A DNA stretch of 64,000 nucleotides from CAZSHG01 sp964459995 (lineage in GTDB: Bacteria; UBP14; UBA6098): NCBI GenBank assembly GCA_964459995.1, contig CAYWOR010000012.1, positions 24,135 through 88,134 of the forward strand, written 5' to 3'. The translations under genes and the position numbers were made by a program. The notes under the pieces are model-generated. The model saw nothing but the letters and a program-made list of their open reading frames with translations. It made no database searches and had not been told where the DNA came from. Below, one piece after another: positions 8,709 through 16,620 of this stretch (positions are counted from its first letter, which is position 1; the number at the start of each line of letters is the position of its first letter).

Positions 8709-10193
8709 ATGACCGATGTAAAGGGCATATTTTCGGCCAGCGCGACATTGGCCGGCACACTGACGCTGGATCAGCTTCTGCGCGTCCTTATGGACACCGC
8801 GGCTGATCTAACCGGCGCCGAGGCGGGGAGTGTTTTATTGCTGGATAAGGCGAGCGGCGACCTTGTTTTCGCGGTTGCAACCGGCGAGGGCGGCGCAAAA
8901 CTTTCCGAAGAGCATATTCGTCCCGGAGATGGTATTGCGGGCTGGGTGGCGAAAACCGGTAAAGCAACGATGGTCAACGATGTCGCCTCTGACGACAGGC
9001 ATGCGAGCGAATTCGACCGTAAAAGCGGTTTCACGACAACTTCTCTGGTAGCGGTGCCGATTTTTCAGGATGATAGTGTTATCGGTGTTCTCGAAGCTGT
9101 GAATAAGAAGCGCGGACGGTTCGATCAGTCGGATTTGACCGCCCTTTCAGCATTCGCGCAGATGGCTTCGGTTGCAATCTCGAACGCTCGGAAATTCGAG
9201 CGTCTGACGACTCAGAACCGTGAGCTTCGGGAACAGGCTTTCGGGAAATGGCGTCTCGTTGGTAACTCGCGTGTTATCAAGGAATTACGCGATATTATCA
9301 CGCGAGTTGCTGTTACACCGACCACGGTTTTGATTACCGGAGAATCGGGCACCGGAAAAGAGGTTGTCGCTCACGAGATTCATCGTCTCTCGCGACGCAC
9401 AGACGGCCCATTTGTGAAGGTTTCCTGCGCGGCATTGCCCGAGACGCTACTCGAAAGCGAGCTTTTCGGACATGAGCGCGGAGCTTTCACCGGCGCGACA
9501 GACCGCCGTTCCGGAAGATTCGAGGTCGCGAATGGTGGAACTATTCTTCTCGATGAAATCGGCGAAATAAGCCATACTGTCCAATCGAAACTCCTTCGTA
9601 TCCTTCAGGAGAAGGAATTTGAGCGTCTTGGCTCGACGAAAACTCTCACGACCGACGCGCGGCTTCTTGCGGCCACGAATCGTGATTTGAGGGCGTTGGT
9701 GGCCTCGGGCGCTTTCCGCGAGGACCTTTTCTATCGTCTAAATGTTGTTCCAATCGAGGTGCCGCCACTCCGCGAGCATATCGAGGATATCCCGTTACTG
9801 ATAGATTATTTCCTCGAAAAGCTTTCCGACCAGTTCCCGCATAGGATTAGAGGCGTCGAAGAGGATGCTTTGCGTCTTTTGGTAGCATATTCCTGGCCCG
9901 GCAATGTCCGCGAGCTTTTCAATATTCTCGAAAGGTGCGCTGTCATTAGCCCCGACGACATGGTTAGCGTGAAGTATCTGCCTTCGGAGATTACCGGCAA
10001 GAAGTCATATTCGGGTTCGGAGGATGTCGATTTGGGGATGACCTTGCCCGAGGCGGAGGAATCGCTTATTCGTCATGCATTGGCTTCCTGCGGGGGCAAT
10101 GTCTCCGAGGCCGCGAGAAGATTAGAAATTTCGCGCGACAGATTCAGATATCGCTTGTTAAAATACAACATCGACCCATCTGAATACCGCTGA
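8709..10193 (+). CDS. Sigma-54-dependent activator with N-terminal GAF domain
   Basis: Bacterial enhancer-binding protein (NifA/FhlA-like layout), 494 residues: GAF sensor domain at about 10-165 (AGSVLLLDKASGDL, PGDGIAGWV), sigma-54 AAA+ domain at about 185-415, and Fis-type helix-turn-helix at the C-terminus (SEAARRLEISRDRFRYRLL). Walker A GESGTGKE with Lys217; the sigma-54-contacting loop GAFTGA is intact at residues 258-263; Walker B is ILLDEIGEI. It should therefore be an active sigma-54 activator responding to a small ligand through GAF rather than to phosphorylation. Its stop codon overlaps the kdsA start (TGATG), so the two are co-translated. No convincing -24/-12 promoter was seen in the window, so its targets are elsewhere or unrecognised. 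Confidence 0.92.
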   Translation: MTDVKGIFSASATLAGTLTLDQLLRVLMDTAADLTGAEAGSVLLLDKASGDLVFAVATGEGGAKLSEEHIRPGDGIAGWVAKTGKATMVNDVASDDRHASEFDRKSGFTTTSLVAVPIFQDDSVIGVLEAVNKKRGRFDQSDLTALSAFAQMASVAISNARKFERLTTQNRELREQAFGKWRLVGNSRVIKELRDIITRVAVTPTTVLITGESGTGKEVVAHEIHRLSRRTDGPFVKVSCAALPETLLESELFGHERGAFTGATDRRSGRFEVANGGTILLDEIGEISHTVQSKLLRILQEKEFERLGSTKTLTTDARLLAATNRDLRALVASGAFREDLFYRLNVVPIEVPPLREHIEDIPLLIDYFLEKLSDQFPHRIRGVEEDALRLLVAYSWPGNVRELFNILERCAVISPDDMVSVKYLPSEITGKKSYSGSEDVDLGMTLPEAEESLIRHALASCGGNVSEAARRLEISRDRFRYRLLKYNIDPSEYR

Positions 10194-11023
10194 TGTTCGA
10201 TCTGAGACAAAAGGCGATGGAAGTCTCTGTCGGCGACGTGAAAATCGGCGGGGACAGGCCATGGGTGCTTATCGCGGGGCCATGCGCTATCGAATCGGCA
10301 GACATGGCTTTCGAGACCGCCGAGGTTCTTCGAGAAATCTCACATGAATTAGCTATTCCTTATATTTTCAAAGCGAGTTTTGACAAAGCTAACCGTATGT
10401 CGTGCGAATCTCTGCGCGGAGTGGGGATTGACGAGGGTTTGCGGATTCTCGGCGAGATTCGCTCGCGACTTGGGATTCCTGTTTTAACCGATATTCACGA
10501 GCCATCGCAGGCCGAGAAAGCCGCGCGCGTAGTTGATTGCCTTCAAATTCCGGCCTTTTTGTGCCGTCAGACCGATTTGGTCGCGGAGGCCGCGAGAACA
10601 GGCAAGCCTGTGAATATAAAAAAGGCACAATTCCTCGCGGCGGAGGATATGGCGCATATCGCCCAAAAGGCCGAAAATAGCGGATCGGGAGGAGTTATTC
10701 TCACCGAGCGCGGGACGAGTTTTGGATACCGTGATCTCATCGTGGATTTTCGGTCAATCGAAATAATGTCGCGCACAGGATGGCCTATTATTATTGATGT
10801 CTCTCATAGCCAGCAGAAACCGGGCGCTTCGGGAGGCTCCACCGGCGGAAGTCGTCGATATATCCCACATTTTGCCGTTGCCGCGCTTTCCCTCGGCGCC
10901 GACGGTGTTTTCCTCGAAGTCCACCCGAATCCCTCCGTGGCAATCTCGGACAAGACCACCCAGTGGCCGCTCGCGGAGATTCGCCCACTCCTCGAATTTC
11001 TGAAAAGCAATTTCCCGAAATAA
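10193..11023 (+). CDS. kdsA: 3-deoxy-8-phosphooctulonate synthase (KDO-8-P synthase)
   Basis: Condenses PEP with arabinose-5-phosphate to KDO-8-phosphate for the LPS inner core, which implies a Gram-negative envelope. 276 residues, normal length. Seen: IAGPCAIES, KASFDKANRMS, GTSFGYRDLIVDFRS, DVSHSQQKPGASGGSTGG, and LEVHPNPSVAISDKTTQWPL. Cys31 in AGPCAIES occupies the position that is Cys in metal-dependent enzymes (Aquifex type) and Asn in the metal-independent E. coli enzyme, so a metal-dependent class is predicted. The ATG overlaps the stop of the upstream activator gene by one base. The gene is convergent with recR, with palindromic element 1 in between. Confidence 0.96.
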   Translation: MFDLRQKAMEVSVGDVKIGGDRPWVLIAGPCAIESADMAFETAEVLREISHELAIPYIFKASFDKANRMSCESLRGVGIDEGLRILGEIRSRLGIPVLTDIHEPSQAEKAARVVDCLQIPAFLCRQTDLVAEAARTGKPVNIKKAQFLAAEDMAHIAQKAENSGSGGVILTERGTSFGYRDLIVDFRSIEIMSRTGWPIIIDVSHSQQKPGASGGSTGGSRRYIPHFAVAALSLGADGVFLEVHPNPSVAISDKTTQWPLAEIRPLLEFLKSNFPK

Positions 11024-11046
11024 GGCATCGAAGCTTATCTCCACCA

Positions 11047-11177
11047 CCCCGACGTCGCGCCTTCTCTCATAAGCCTTTCCAAAGCGGCACGCTTTGGAAA
11101 GGTTGTGAGAGAAGGCCATGCGTTTCGTTTGGGCGAAACGCATGGCTCCACGCTTCGCGTGGAGCGCGACGTCGGGG
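11047..11177. repeat. Palindromic four-way-junction element, copy 1
   Basis: Outer perfect 14-bp repeat CCCCGACGTCGCGC (11047-11060) with its complement at 11164-11177. Inside, placed end to end with no unpaired base at the junction, are three arms. Arm A is 11061-11114: CTTCTCTCA pairs TGAGAGAAG, and nested in it CCTTTCCAAAGCG (11074-11086) pairs 11090-11102. Arm B is 11115-11146: GCCATGCGTTTCG pairs 11134-11146 with a 6-nt loop. Arm C is 11147-11163: TCCACGC pairs GCGTGGA with loop TTC. It fills the convergent gap between kdsA and recR. There is no T tract, so it is not a standard terminator. It could act as a DNA cruciform or as a structured RNA 3' end. Confidence 0.85.
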
Positions 11178-11200
11178 AGACTGCAGACGGACTTTTTGCG

Positions 11201-11803
11201 TTAATTTTGCTCGACTCGATTTTCGAGGGCGCGCGAGAGAGTGGATTTGTCGGTAAATTCGAGATCGCCGCCGACCGGAAGACCGCGAGCGATGCGTGAC
11301 ACCCTTATTCCGAGAGGTTTGATAAGACGTGCGAGGAACATGGCAGTAGTATCGCCCTCGGCGGTGGGGTTTGTTGCGACTATAATTTCGGTTACCACAC
11401 CCGATTTGAGACGCTCGAGAAGGGGTTGAATCGAGAGTTGTTCGGGGCCGATGCCGGAAAGTGGATCTATCACTCCGCCGAGAACATGGTATAATCCTCT
11501 GAAACTGCCGGTCGATTCAATTGCGAGAAGATCGGAGATATCCTCGACAACACAGATTATCGAGCGATCTCTTCGGGAATCGGAGCACAAATCGCAAGGA
11601 TCTTTATCGGAAAGAGAGTTGCAGACACTGCAGAACCGAACATTATCAATCATTTTTCGGATCGAATCAGCGAGGACATAGGAATCTTCGCGCGGTTTGT
11701 GAAGGAGATGGAAAGCGATACGCCGTGCGCTTCGGACACCGATACCCGGAAGCCGCGCGAGCTCGCCTATAAGATTGTCGAGAGAATCTGGAATTGCTGG
11801 CAT
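11201..11803 (-). CDS. recR: Recombination mediator protein RecR
   Basis: Works with RecO (and RecF) to load RecA on gapped single-stranded DNA. 200 residues, normal size. Seen: N-terminal helix-hairpin-helix LARLPGIGVRSARRIAFHLL, four-cysteine zinc finger CSVCNSLSDKDPCDLCSD (about 57-74), Toprim core (YHVLGGVIDPLSGIGPEQL, ATNPTAEGDTTA) and the C-terminal TRIARGLPVG-like segment with GGDLEFTD. The start ATG lies 5 nt after the pilQ stop, so it is the last gene of the pil transcript. It lacks a ribosome site and may rely on re-initiation. Confidence 0.96.
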   Translation of the reverse strand: MPAIPDSLDNLIGELARLPGIGVRSARRIAFHLLHKPREDSYVLADSIRKMIDNVRFCSVCNSLSDKDPCDLCSDSRRDRSIICVVEDISDLLAIESTGSFRGLYHVLGGVIDPLSGIGPEQLSIQPLLERLKSGVVTEIIVATNPTAEGDTTAMFLARLIKPLGIRVSRIARGLPVGGDLEFTDKSTLSRALENRVEQN

Positions 11804-11808
11804 AATTT

Positions 11809-13125
11809 TTAGTAATTATCTACCGAAGATTGCGGCAGAATTATGTGGGGAGTTATATAAACAACAAGCTCTGTATTTGATTTATCTTGGCTGTCGTAAC
11901 GGAATAATCTTCCCAAAATCGGAAGATCTTTTAGAACCGGGACACCGGAATTTGTGGTGCTCAACCCCTTTGAAGAAATGCCGCCGATTACCAACGCGCC
12001 TCCGTTATCGACAATACATGTAGTTTTAGCCTCGCGCTCAATAATGATATATTGTCCGGATGCGCCTTCACGATAATCGTTTTTCGTAACTTTGACATCC
12101 ATTGCGACGCGGTTCGAGCTTGTAACATGAGGCTTTACAGTTAATTCCACACCGGCATTGTAATAGATTGTAACAATATTGCCGGCTTCGTCGAGAACGG
12201 AGACAGGGACCTGATCGCCGGAGCGAAGGGTTGCCTCCTGATTGTCGAGTGTTACAATCTCGGGATTGTCCACTACCTCGCCGACATTGTCGCTAACCAT
12301 CGCGCTAATCTGGGCGTCGATGTTATAATCGCCGGAAATGATTCCCCACTTGATCCTACCCATCGCCGCGGGGCTTGTGGGAGTAACATCGATGCTCACA
12401 TTCTGGTTGTCCGGTGCAATTCCGGAGCCGGAAGCGCCCCAAACAACGCCCAGCTGGCGGATATAGTTCTTATCGACATTGACAATTTTTGCCGAAACAC
12501 GAATCTGCGGCGTCTCGGTGTCCAAGGCCATTGTTAGGCTGTCGATACGCGGAAAAACCTCGCGTATGTCTTTTATAATCAACGAGTTCGTCCTCGAATC
12601 GACAATAATCTCGCCACGGTCGCTCATAGCCTGCCTGAGAACCTCGGTCATATTGCTCGCATCGGCATAATTAAGTTCTACAATCTTCGTTTCGAGCGGC
12701 AATAGTTCCTTTTGTTGTTTGTTATAATTGCGCGCTTCCGTGATTTGTTTGCGATAATCGGCCAATGTTTGCACTCGATAGATATTTCCATCGCGCGTAA
12801 TGACGAGATCGAAGGTGTTGAGAACACTGCTTAGGCCTGTTTCCCAGCTTATCTCATAAAGCTTGAGATTGACTTTGCCCGATACCGCCGGATCGATCAC
12901 GAAATTTACATTTCCCGTTTCGGCGAAGAATTGCAGAACCGCCTTGACATCGGCCTCTTGGAAAATGAGCTTCGGAAATATCTTATCCGCCTGATTTGTA
13001 ACATTTCTGGGTGAAATAATCTCCGGCTCGTTCTCTAAGACGAATGGCATTACCTGATTCTGTTGCGCCGATGCCAAAAAGCAAAGCAGGGCGAGAAAAA
13101 TGCTGATTATGTATAAGCTTTTCAT
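11809..13125 (-). CDS. pilQ: Secretin PilQ-like, type IV pilus outer-membrane channel
   Basis: Forms the outer-membrane pore through which the type IV pilus passes. 438 residues, much shorter than Proteobacterial PilQ (about 700) because the AMIN domains are missing. Seen: signal peptide MKSLYIISIFLALLCFLASA; STN/N0-like domain at about 50-135 (IFQEADVKAVLQFFAETGNVNFVID); N1 domain at about 150-215 (VELNYADASNMTEVLRQAM); secretin core at about 275-432 (DNPEIVTLDNQEATLRSGDQVPV, VPVLKDLPILGRLFR, TELVVYITPHII). Last of the pilMNOPQ order. An AMIN-like domain appears instead in the upstream PilP-like protein. AGGAG lies 10 nt before ATG. Confidence 0.92.
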   Translation of the reverse strand: MKSLYIISIFLALLCFLASAQQNQVMPFVLENEPEIISPRNVTNQADKIFPKLIFQEADVKAVLQFFAETGNVNFVIDPAVSGKVNLKLYEISWETGLSSVLNTFDLVITRDGNIYRVQTLADYRKQITEARNYNKQQKELLPLETKIVELNYADASNMTEVLRQAMSDRGEIIVDSRTNSLIIKDIREVFPRIDSLTMALDTETPQIRVSAKIVNVDKNYIRQLGVVWGASGSGIAPDNQNVSIDVTPTSPAAMGRIKWGIISGDYNIDAQISAMVSDNVGEVVDNPEIVTLDNQEATLRSGDQVPVSVLDEAGNIVTIYYNAGVELTVKPHVTSSNRVAMDVKVTKNDYREGASGQYIIIEREAKTTCIVDNGGALVIGGISSKGLSTTNSGVPVLKDLPILGRLFRYDSQDKSNTELVVYITPHIILPQSSVDNY

Positions 13126-13129
13126 AATA

Positions 13130-14044
13130 TTAATTCTCCTTGATAAGTTCGAGGCTAACAGGGCGTATTACTCCGAATTCCTCGACATCGAAGCGGACAG
13201 TCGAGTCGGTAACCGCGCTAACTTTGCCGTCGGAGACCGTGTCTCCAACCCCGAGAATATACCCCCAGCTGTTTCGGTCCTGAAGGATTGCAAGATAATT
13301 GCCGTTGTCTGATTTTACAACTCCGACGAGCGTCAGGTCGTCCACATCGGGGACCGCCTCCGCGCCGAATTCTCGCTCTTTTCGAGGCTCCGCAACGATG
13401 AAGGGGTCGCGGAACTCTTTGCCCATATATGATACAACGGGCCTAACGAAGGTCATCTCACGGCCTTTGGCATCGATATGTTTCAGTTCGGTAAGGACAC
13501 TGTCCGACTGGGGTTTTGTCTGTGTTGCGACTGTTTCGGCACGAGCTTCTATCGACTCCAGCGTTCTATCGGGGGTTGGCTCGGATGGCTTCGCAACAGG
13601 TTTCTCCGAGGGCGGAACAGCGCCGGGGGTATCTCTTCCAACCGACCAATGGCTGAAAGACGGATATCTCGCGGAAGGAATCATAACCTTGCCTCCGCGG
13701 GGGCCGTTCTCGATTCGGGTGTCGGATATCGGTTCGGCAAGGACAAGAACAATTCGGGTGATAGGAGTCGGTTTCGCCTGATATTGCGCCGAACGCATTT
13801 CGACCACAATCGATTTCGGCAAAGCAGGCAAATCTGAGGTTTTGAGCCGATGGACTCCGCCAATTAGGTCGATTATAAGCCTGTCGGGATTTGTAAGGTT
13901 TATCGTTTTGATGTCCGTTGGCCCGTCGGTGATAATCTCCGCGACAGTCGAGTCGTTTTTGAAAGACAGCGAAAAGCCCACGACGCCATAATCGGCGAAG
14001 CAGACGGCTGTGAGCAAGAGCATTGTCAAAATTGCGCTTCTCAT
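13130..14044 (-). CDS. pilP: AMIN domain-PilP fusion protein of the type IV pilus
   Basis: 304 residues. Signal peptide MRSAILTMLLLTAVCFA. Residues about 25-120 look like an AMIN domain, normally the N-terminus of PilQ (IKTINLTNPDRLIIDLIGGV, TRIVLVLAEP). A low-complexity linker follows (about 130-200). Residues about 210-304 match the PilP pilotin-like domain: KEFRDPF, LVGVVKSDNGNYLAILQD, WGYILGVGDTVSDGKVSAV. PilP links the PilN/O inner-membrane complex to the secretin. The stop-start overlap with pilO (ATGA) and the position between pilO and pilQ agree with this. PilP is usually an approximately 170-residue lipoprotein without AMIN; here there is no lipobox. The domain calls are by pattern and the PilP part is the surer one. 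Confidence 0.8.
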   Translation of the reverse strand: MRSAILTMLLLTAVCFADYGVVGFSLSFKNDSTVAEIITDGPTDIKTINLTNPDRLIIDLIGGVHRLKTSDLPALPKSIVVEMRSAQYQAKPTPITRIVLVLAEPISDTRIENGPRGGKVMIPSARYPSFSHWSVGRDTPGAVPPSEKPVAKPSEPTPDRTLESIEARAETVATQTKPQSDSVLTELKHIDAKGREMTFVRPVVSYMGKEFRDPFIVAEPRKEREFGAEAVPDVDDLTLVGVVKSDNGNYLAILQDRNSWGYILGVGDTVSDGKVSAVTDSTVRFDVEEFGVIRPVSLELIKEN

Positions 14045-14709
14045 CCGGAACGAGCCTCCATCCTCATCTGCGCTTCGGGGTCCATGGGCGTCTCTTGTGG
14101 GGTTCCTTCTTCTGGTGCTCGGTCACCGGCGGCACCAGTAGCGGCTTCGAGCCGTTCCGCCTGCGGCAGATGGTAAGATGTAATTACGAATAATGCTTTA
14201 ACCTGTCCGCTCGCCGCTCTGTCGAGCTGAATATTTCGCGTTGTGGCAATAAAGGGCAGATTGGCGACATCCTGAAGAAAGGTGCCGAAATCGTGATATA
14301 GCGCTACGACCTCCATGCGGTAAGGATCCGCGATATAAAATTCCATTATCTCGGAAGGGTCGAGATCCATCCGCGAGATTTTGACATTGTTCTGACGCGC
14401 GGCCATGTTGATTTTATTTATGAAATCGGGGACATTTCGCTCGGTCGGCAGAAGTTTTTCGAGGAGTTTGTATTTGATGAAAGCGACTTCCAGCTCCGCC
14501 TCGATTTCTTCGAGCCTTCCTGCCTGAAGGCGCACCGATTGGAGCTTGAGATTGAACTCTTCGAGGGTTTTTCGTTTTTCCTGAATCAGCTCTTTGTTCG
14601 GCGAATAGAGCTGTGTGAACCAGCTGGCGACCATAATAATGAGAATCACCACTCCGCCGATGATTTTTTGGACAAAAGGGTCCTTTATGCTGATGTCTGA
14701 CAAGGTCAT
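14041..14709 (-). CDS. pilO: Type IV pilus alignment protein PilO
   Basis: Inner-membrane bitopic protein that pairs with PilN. 222 residues. One transmembrane helix at about 16-35 (IIGGVVILIIMVASWFTQLY), coiled coil at about 38-85 (NKELIQEKRKTLEEFNLKL, RLEEIEAELEVAFIK), motif LLPTERNVPDFINKI typical of PilO, and a periplasmic ferredoxin-like domain (MEVVALYHDFGTFLQDVANL). An Ala/Pro/Glu-rich tail of about 40 residues follows. Overlaps pilP by 4 nt and lies 2 nt after pilN. Confidence 0.93.
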   Translation of the reverse strand: MTLSDISIKDPFVQKIIGGVVILIIMVASWFTQLYSPNKELIQEKRKTLEEFNLKLQSVRLQAGRLEEIEAELEVAFIKYKLLEKLLPTERNVPDFINKINMAARQNNVKISRMDLDPSEIMEFYIADPYRMEVVALYHDFGTFLQDVANLPFIATTRNIQLDRAASGQVKALFVITSYHLPQAERLEAATGAAGDRAPEEGTPQETPMDPEAQMRMEARSG

Positions 14710-14711
14710 AG

Positions 14712-15431
14712 TTAGTTCCCAAGTCCTCTTACAGATTCCTTTGCAAGGTCCGGGTCGAGACTGAGGGCTTCTTTGCCCTTATCCACGATACTTCGCGCTC
14801 TTCCCGGGCCGCCGACCGCTTCGGTTGCGGGCACTGGCGCGAATCCGGGCGAAATGAACTCGCCCGCGAAACCCTCGGCGCCTTCGAATTTAACATTGCA
14901 TGATAGCTCGTATTTGAAAATCGGAACACCCTGCGCAGGGCTTTCGTCGCGGATATAGTTAAGTTTGATTTCGTCGAAATATTTCGATTCGATAAGCCCC
15001 ACGATAAGATTTGCGACCCCTTTAAGGTTGTAGCTTTTGCCGGTGAGCGTGAGAATACGCTCTATCTCCCGGAAATTTTCTATCCAAACGAATTCCGGAA
15101 TTAGCTTGCTGAAATCCTCGATCATTTTCACCGAAAGCGGGCGCTGAATATCGAGATTTTGGATCGCGGACATGCGGGTCATGATTTTATCACGAAGGGC
15201 ACGAGCTTCTTCGACCTTTTTAATTTGTTGGTTAAACTGCTGTATTTCGGCCTCCACGCGGGCGATTTCGTCGTCGAGACGCCCTATTTCGGCCTGCTGG
15301 GTTGTAGTCTGAACCCATAGAACGAGGCCTATTACCACGAGAATCGCAATTATATAAATGAGATATTTATCGAAGAAAGGGACTTTCTTCTTTTTGCGAA
15401 GCTCCTTCGGTATTAGGTTAATCCTTATCAT
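14712..15431 (-). CDS. pilN: Type IV pilus inner-membrane protein PilN
   Basis: 239 residues. Starts with the PilM-binding motif INLIPKE (residues 4-10), one transmembrane helix at about 26-45 (YLIYIIAILVVIGLVLWV), coiled coil at about 48-95, then a periplasmic ferredoxin-like domain (VWIENFREIERILTLTGKSYNL). The conserved INLLP-type tail binds PilM on the cytoplasmic side. The C-terminus has a Pro/Ala-rich extension. Its start overlaps the pilM stop by 4 nt. Confidence 0.94.
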   Translation of the reverse strand: MIRINLIPKELRKKKKVPFFDKYLIYIIAILVVIGLVLWVQTTTQQAEIGRLDDEIARVEAEIQQFNQQIKKVEEARALRDKIMTRMSAIQNLDIQRPLSVKMIEDFSKLIPEFVWIENFREIERILTLTGKSYNLKGVANLIVGLIESKYFDEIKLNYIRDESPAQGVPIFKYELSCNVKFEGAEGFAGEFISPGFAPVPATEAVGGPGRARSIVDKGKEALSLDPDLAKESVRGLGN

Positions 15432-16498
15432 TCGGTTCTCAATGCCAATCCTATTGCGTTTGTATATAGCGAGGCGACTCTTTCGGGGTCGATGCCGGAA
15501 AAGACCCCCGGCCCGGGCGTGAATGCGCGGAATGGGTTCACGACTTCGACCTGCACGGCGAGTTTTGAAGCCAAAGCATCCGGGACATCGCGTATTAAAG
15601 CGCCTCCGCCGGAAAGGAACATCTGCTCGACCTTGATTCCGCCGGTTACATTTTCGATATATCCAAAAGCCACGTCGAGGCCGAGTTTCAGCTCGTCCAC
15701 GGCGTTGATAATCGCCTGTCTGTAGGGTGTGTCGTCTTCGATTGGAAAGTCGCCCTTTATGAGGTCGTTGAGGTCGTCGGCGGAAAGCCGAAGTTCAGTT
15801 TGAAGGCTGTTCCAAATCTCGCGTGCGCCGCTGGAGACATCTCGGACGGTATAATAGCGGCCGTCGATGATGAAAGTAAGGTTCGTCAGCGTGTGTCCGA
15901 TATTCGCGAGGACCAGCGACCCCTCCTCGGGGAAGCCGTAGTTGAACTCGAAGGCGTTATAATTGGCGAAAAAGTCGATGTCCATGATAATCGGATCGAG
16001 TCCGGCGTCCCGGACGATGCCGAAATATTCCTCGACAAGCTCTCGCCGGACAGCCACAAGGATTAGGTCCTCTTTTTTGCCCGAGTCTGTTTTGCCGAGC
16101 GAATAGTAGTCGAGGACGATGCCGGAGGTTCCTGTGGGGATGCGCTGTTCGGCTTCCATTAGGACAGCATCCTCCATTTTCATCTTTTTGCCGCCTGTTA
16201 CGACATGGATTCTATCGGTGAAAACCTTGTGTCCTGCCACGTTAATGACCACATCGAGGGCTTCCGGCGCGACCTCTTCGACAAGGGTTTGGAGCGTGTA
16301 GATCAGCCCTTCGCGGTCTTTGATGTCTTTTTCTACGATTGCGCCGTTGGGCAATTCTTTTGACCCGAAAGCGAGGAGTTGGCGTTTTCCCTCGCCCTGA
16401 CCGCTAATTTTAACCAGCTTGACCGAGTGTGTGCCTATGTCTAAACCATAGGCGGCCTGAGCTTTTTTTCCAAACATCGCTTTTGCTGGAGGCGACAC
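15428..16498 (-). CDS. pilM: Type IV pilus assembly ATPase-like protein PilM
   Basis: Actin/FtsA-like cytoplasmic protein that docks on PilN. 356 residues. Seen: AAYGLDIGTHSVKLVKISG (phosphate-1 like motif), MEAEQRIPTG, VLANIGHTLTNLTFIIDG (phosphate-2 region), and the adenosine motif MFLSGGGALI. Start GTG 16498 is chosen because AAGGAG lies 5 nt upstream. ATG 16477, which would give MFGKKAQAAYG, has no ribosome site. First gene of the pilMNOPQ-recR run. The 122 nt between it and ppx hold no obvious gene; an internal promoter there is possible. Confidence 0.94.
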   Translation of the reverse strand: MSPPAKAMFGKKAQAAYGLDIGTHSVKLVKISGQGEGKRQLLAFGSKELPNGAIVEKDIKDREGLIYTLQTLVEEVAPEALDVVINVAGHKVFTDRIHVVTGGKKMKMEDAVLMEAEQRIPTGTSGIVLDYYSLGKTDSGKKEDLILVAVRRELVEEYFGIVRDAGLDPIIMDIDFFANYNAFEFNYGFPEEGSLVLANIGHTLTNLTFIIDGRYYTVRDVSSGAREIWNSLQTELRLSADDLNDLIKGDFPIEDDTPYRQAIINAVDELKLGLDVAFGYIENVTGGIKVEQMFLSGGGALIRDVPDALASKLAVQVEVVNPFRAFTPGPGVFSGIDPERVASLYTNAIGLALRTE

Positions 16499-16620
16499 AA
16501 CCGCTCCTTATTTCTCTAACTTATGCTATAGCTTGTATATACTATAGATAACCTAAAGAGAATTGTCAAGGCTAAAAATTAATCTTTTCATTTTTTTGCT
16601 CTTAGGATACTCGGGGGGGA

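Noticed and set aside
11047..11177. Palindromic element read as an ordinary bidirectional terminator for kdsA and recR
   Set aside because: No T tract on either side, several stems far beyond need, and the same architecture recurs at two other sites, one not between convergent genes.
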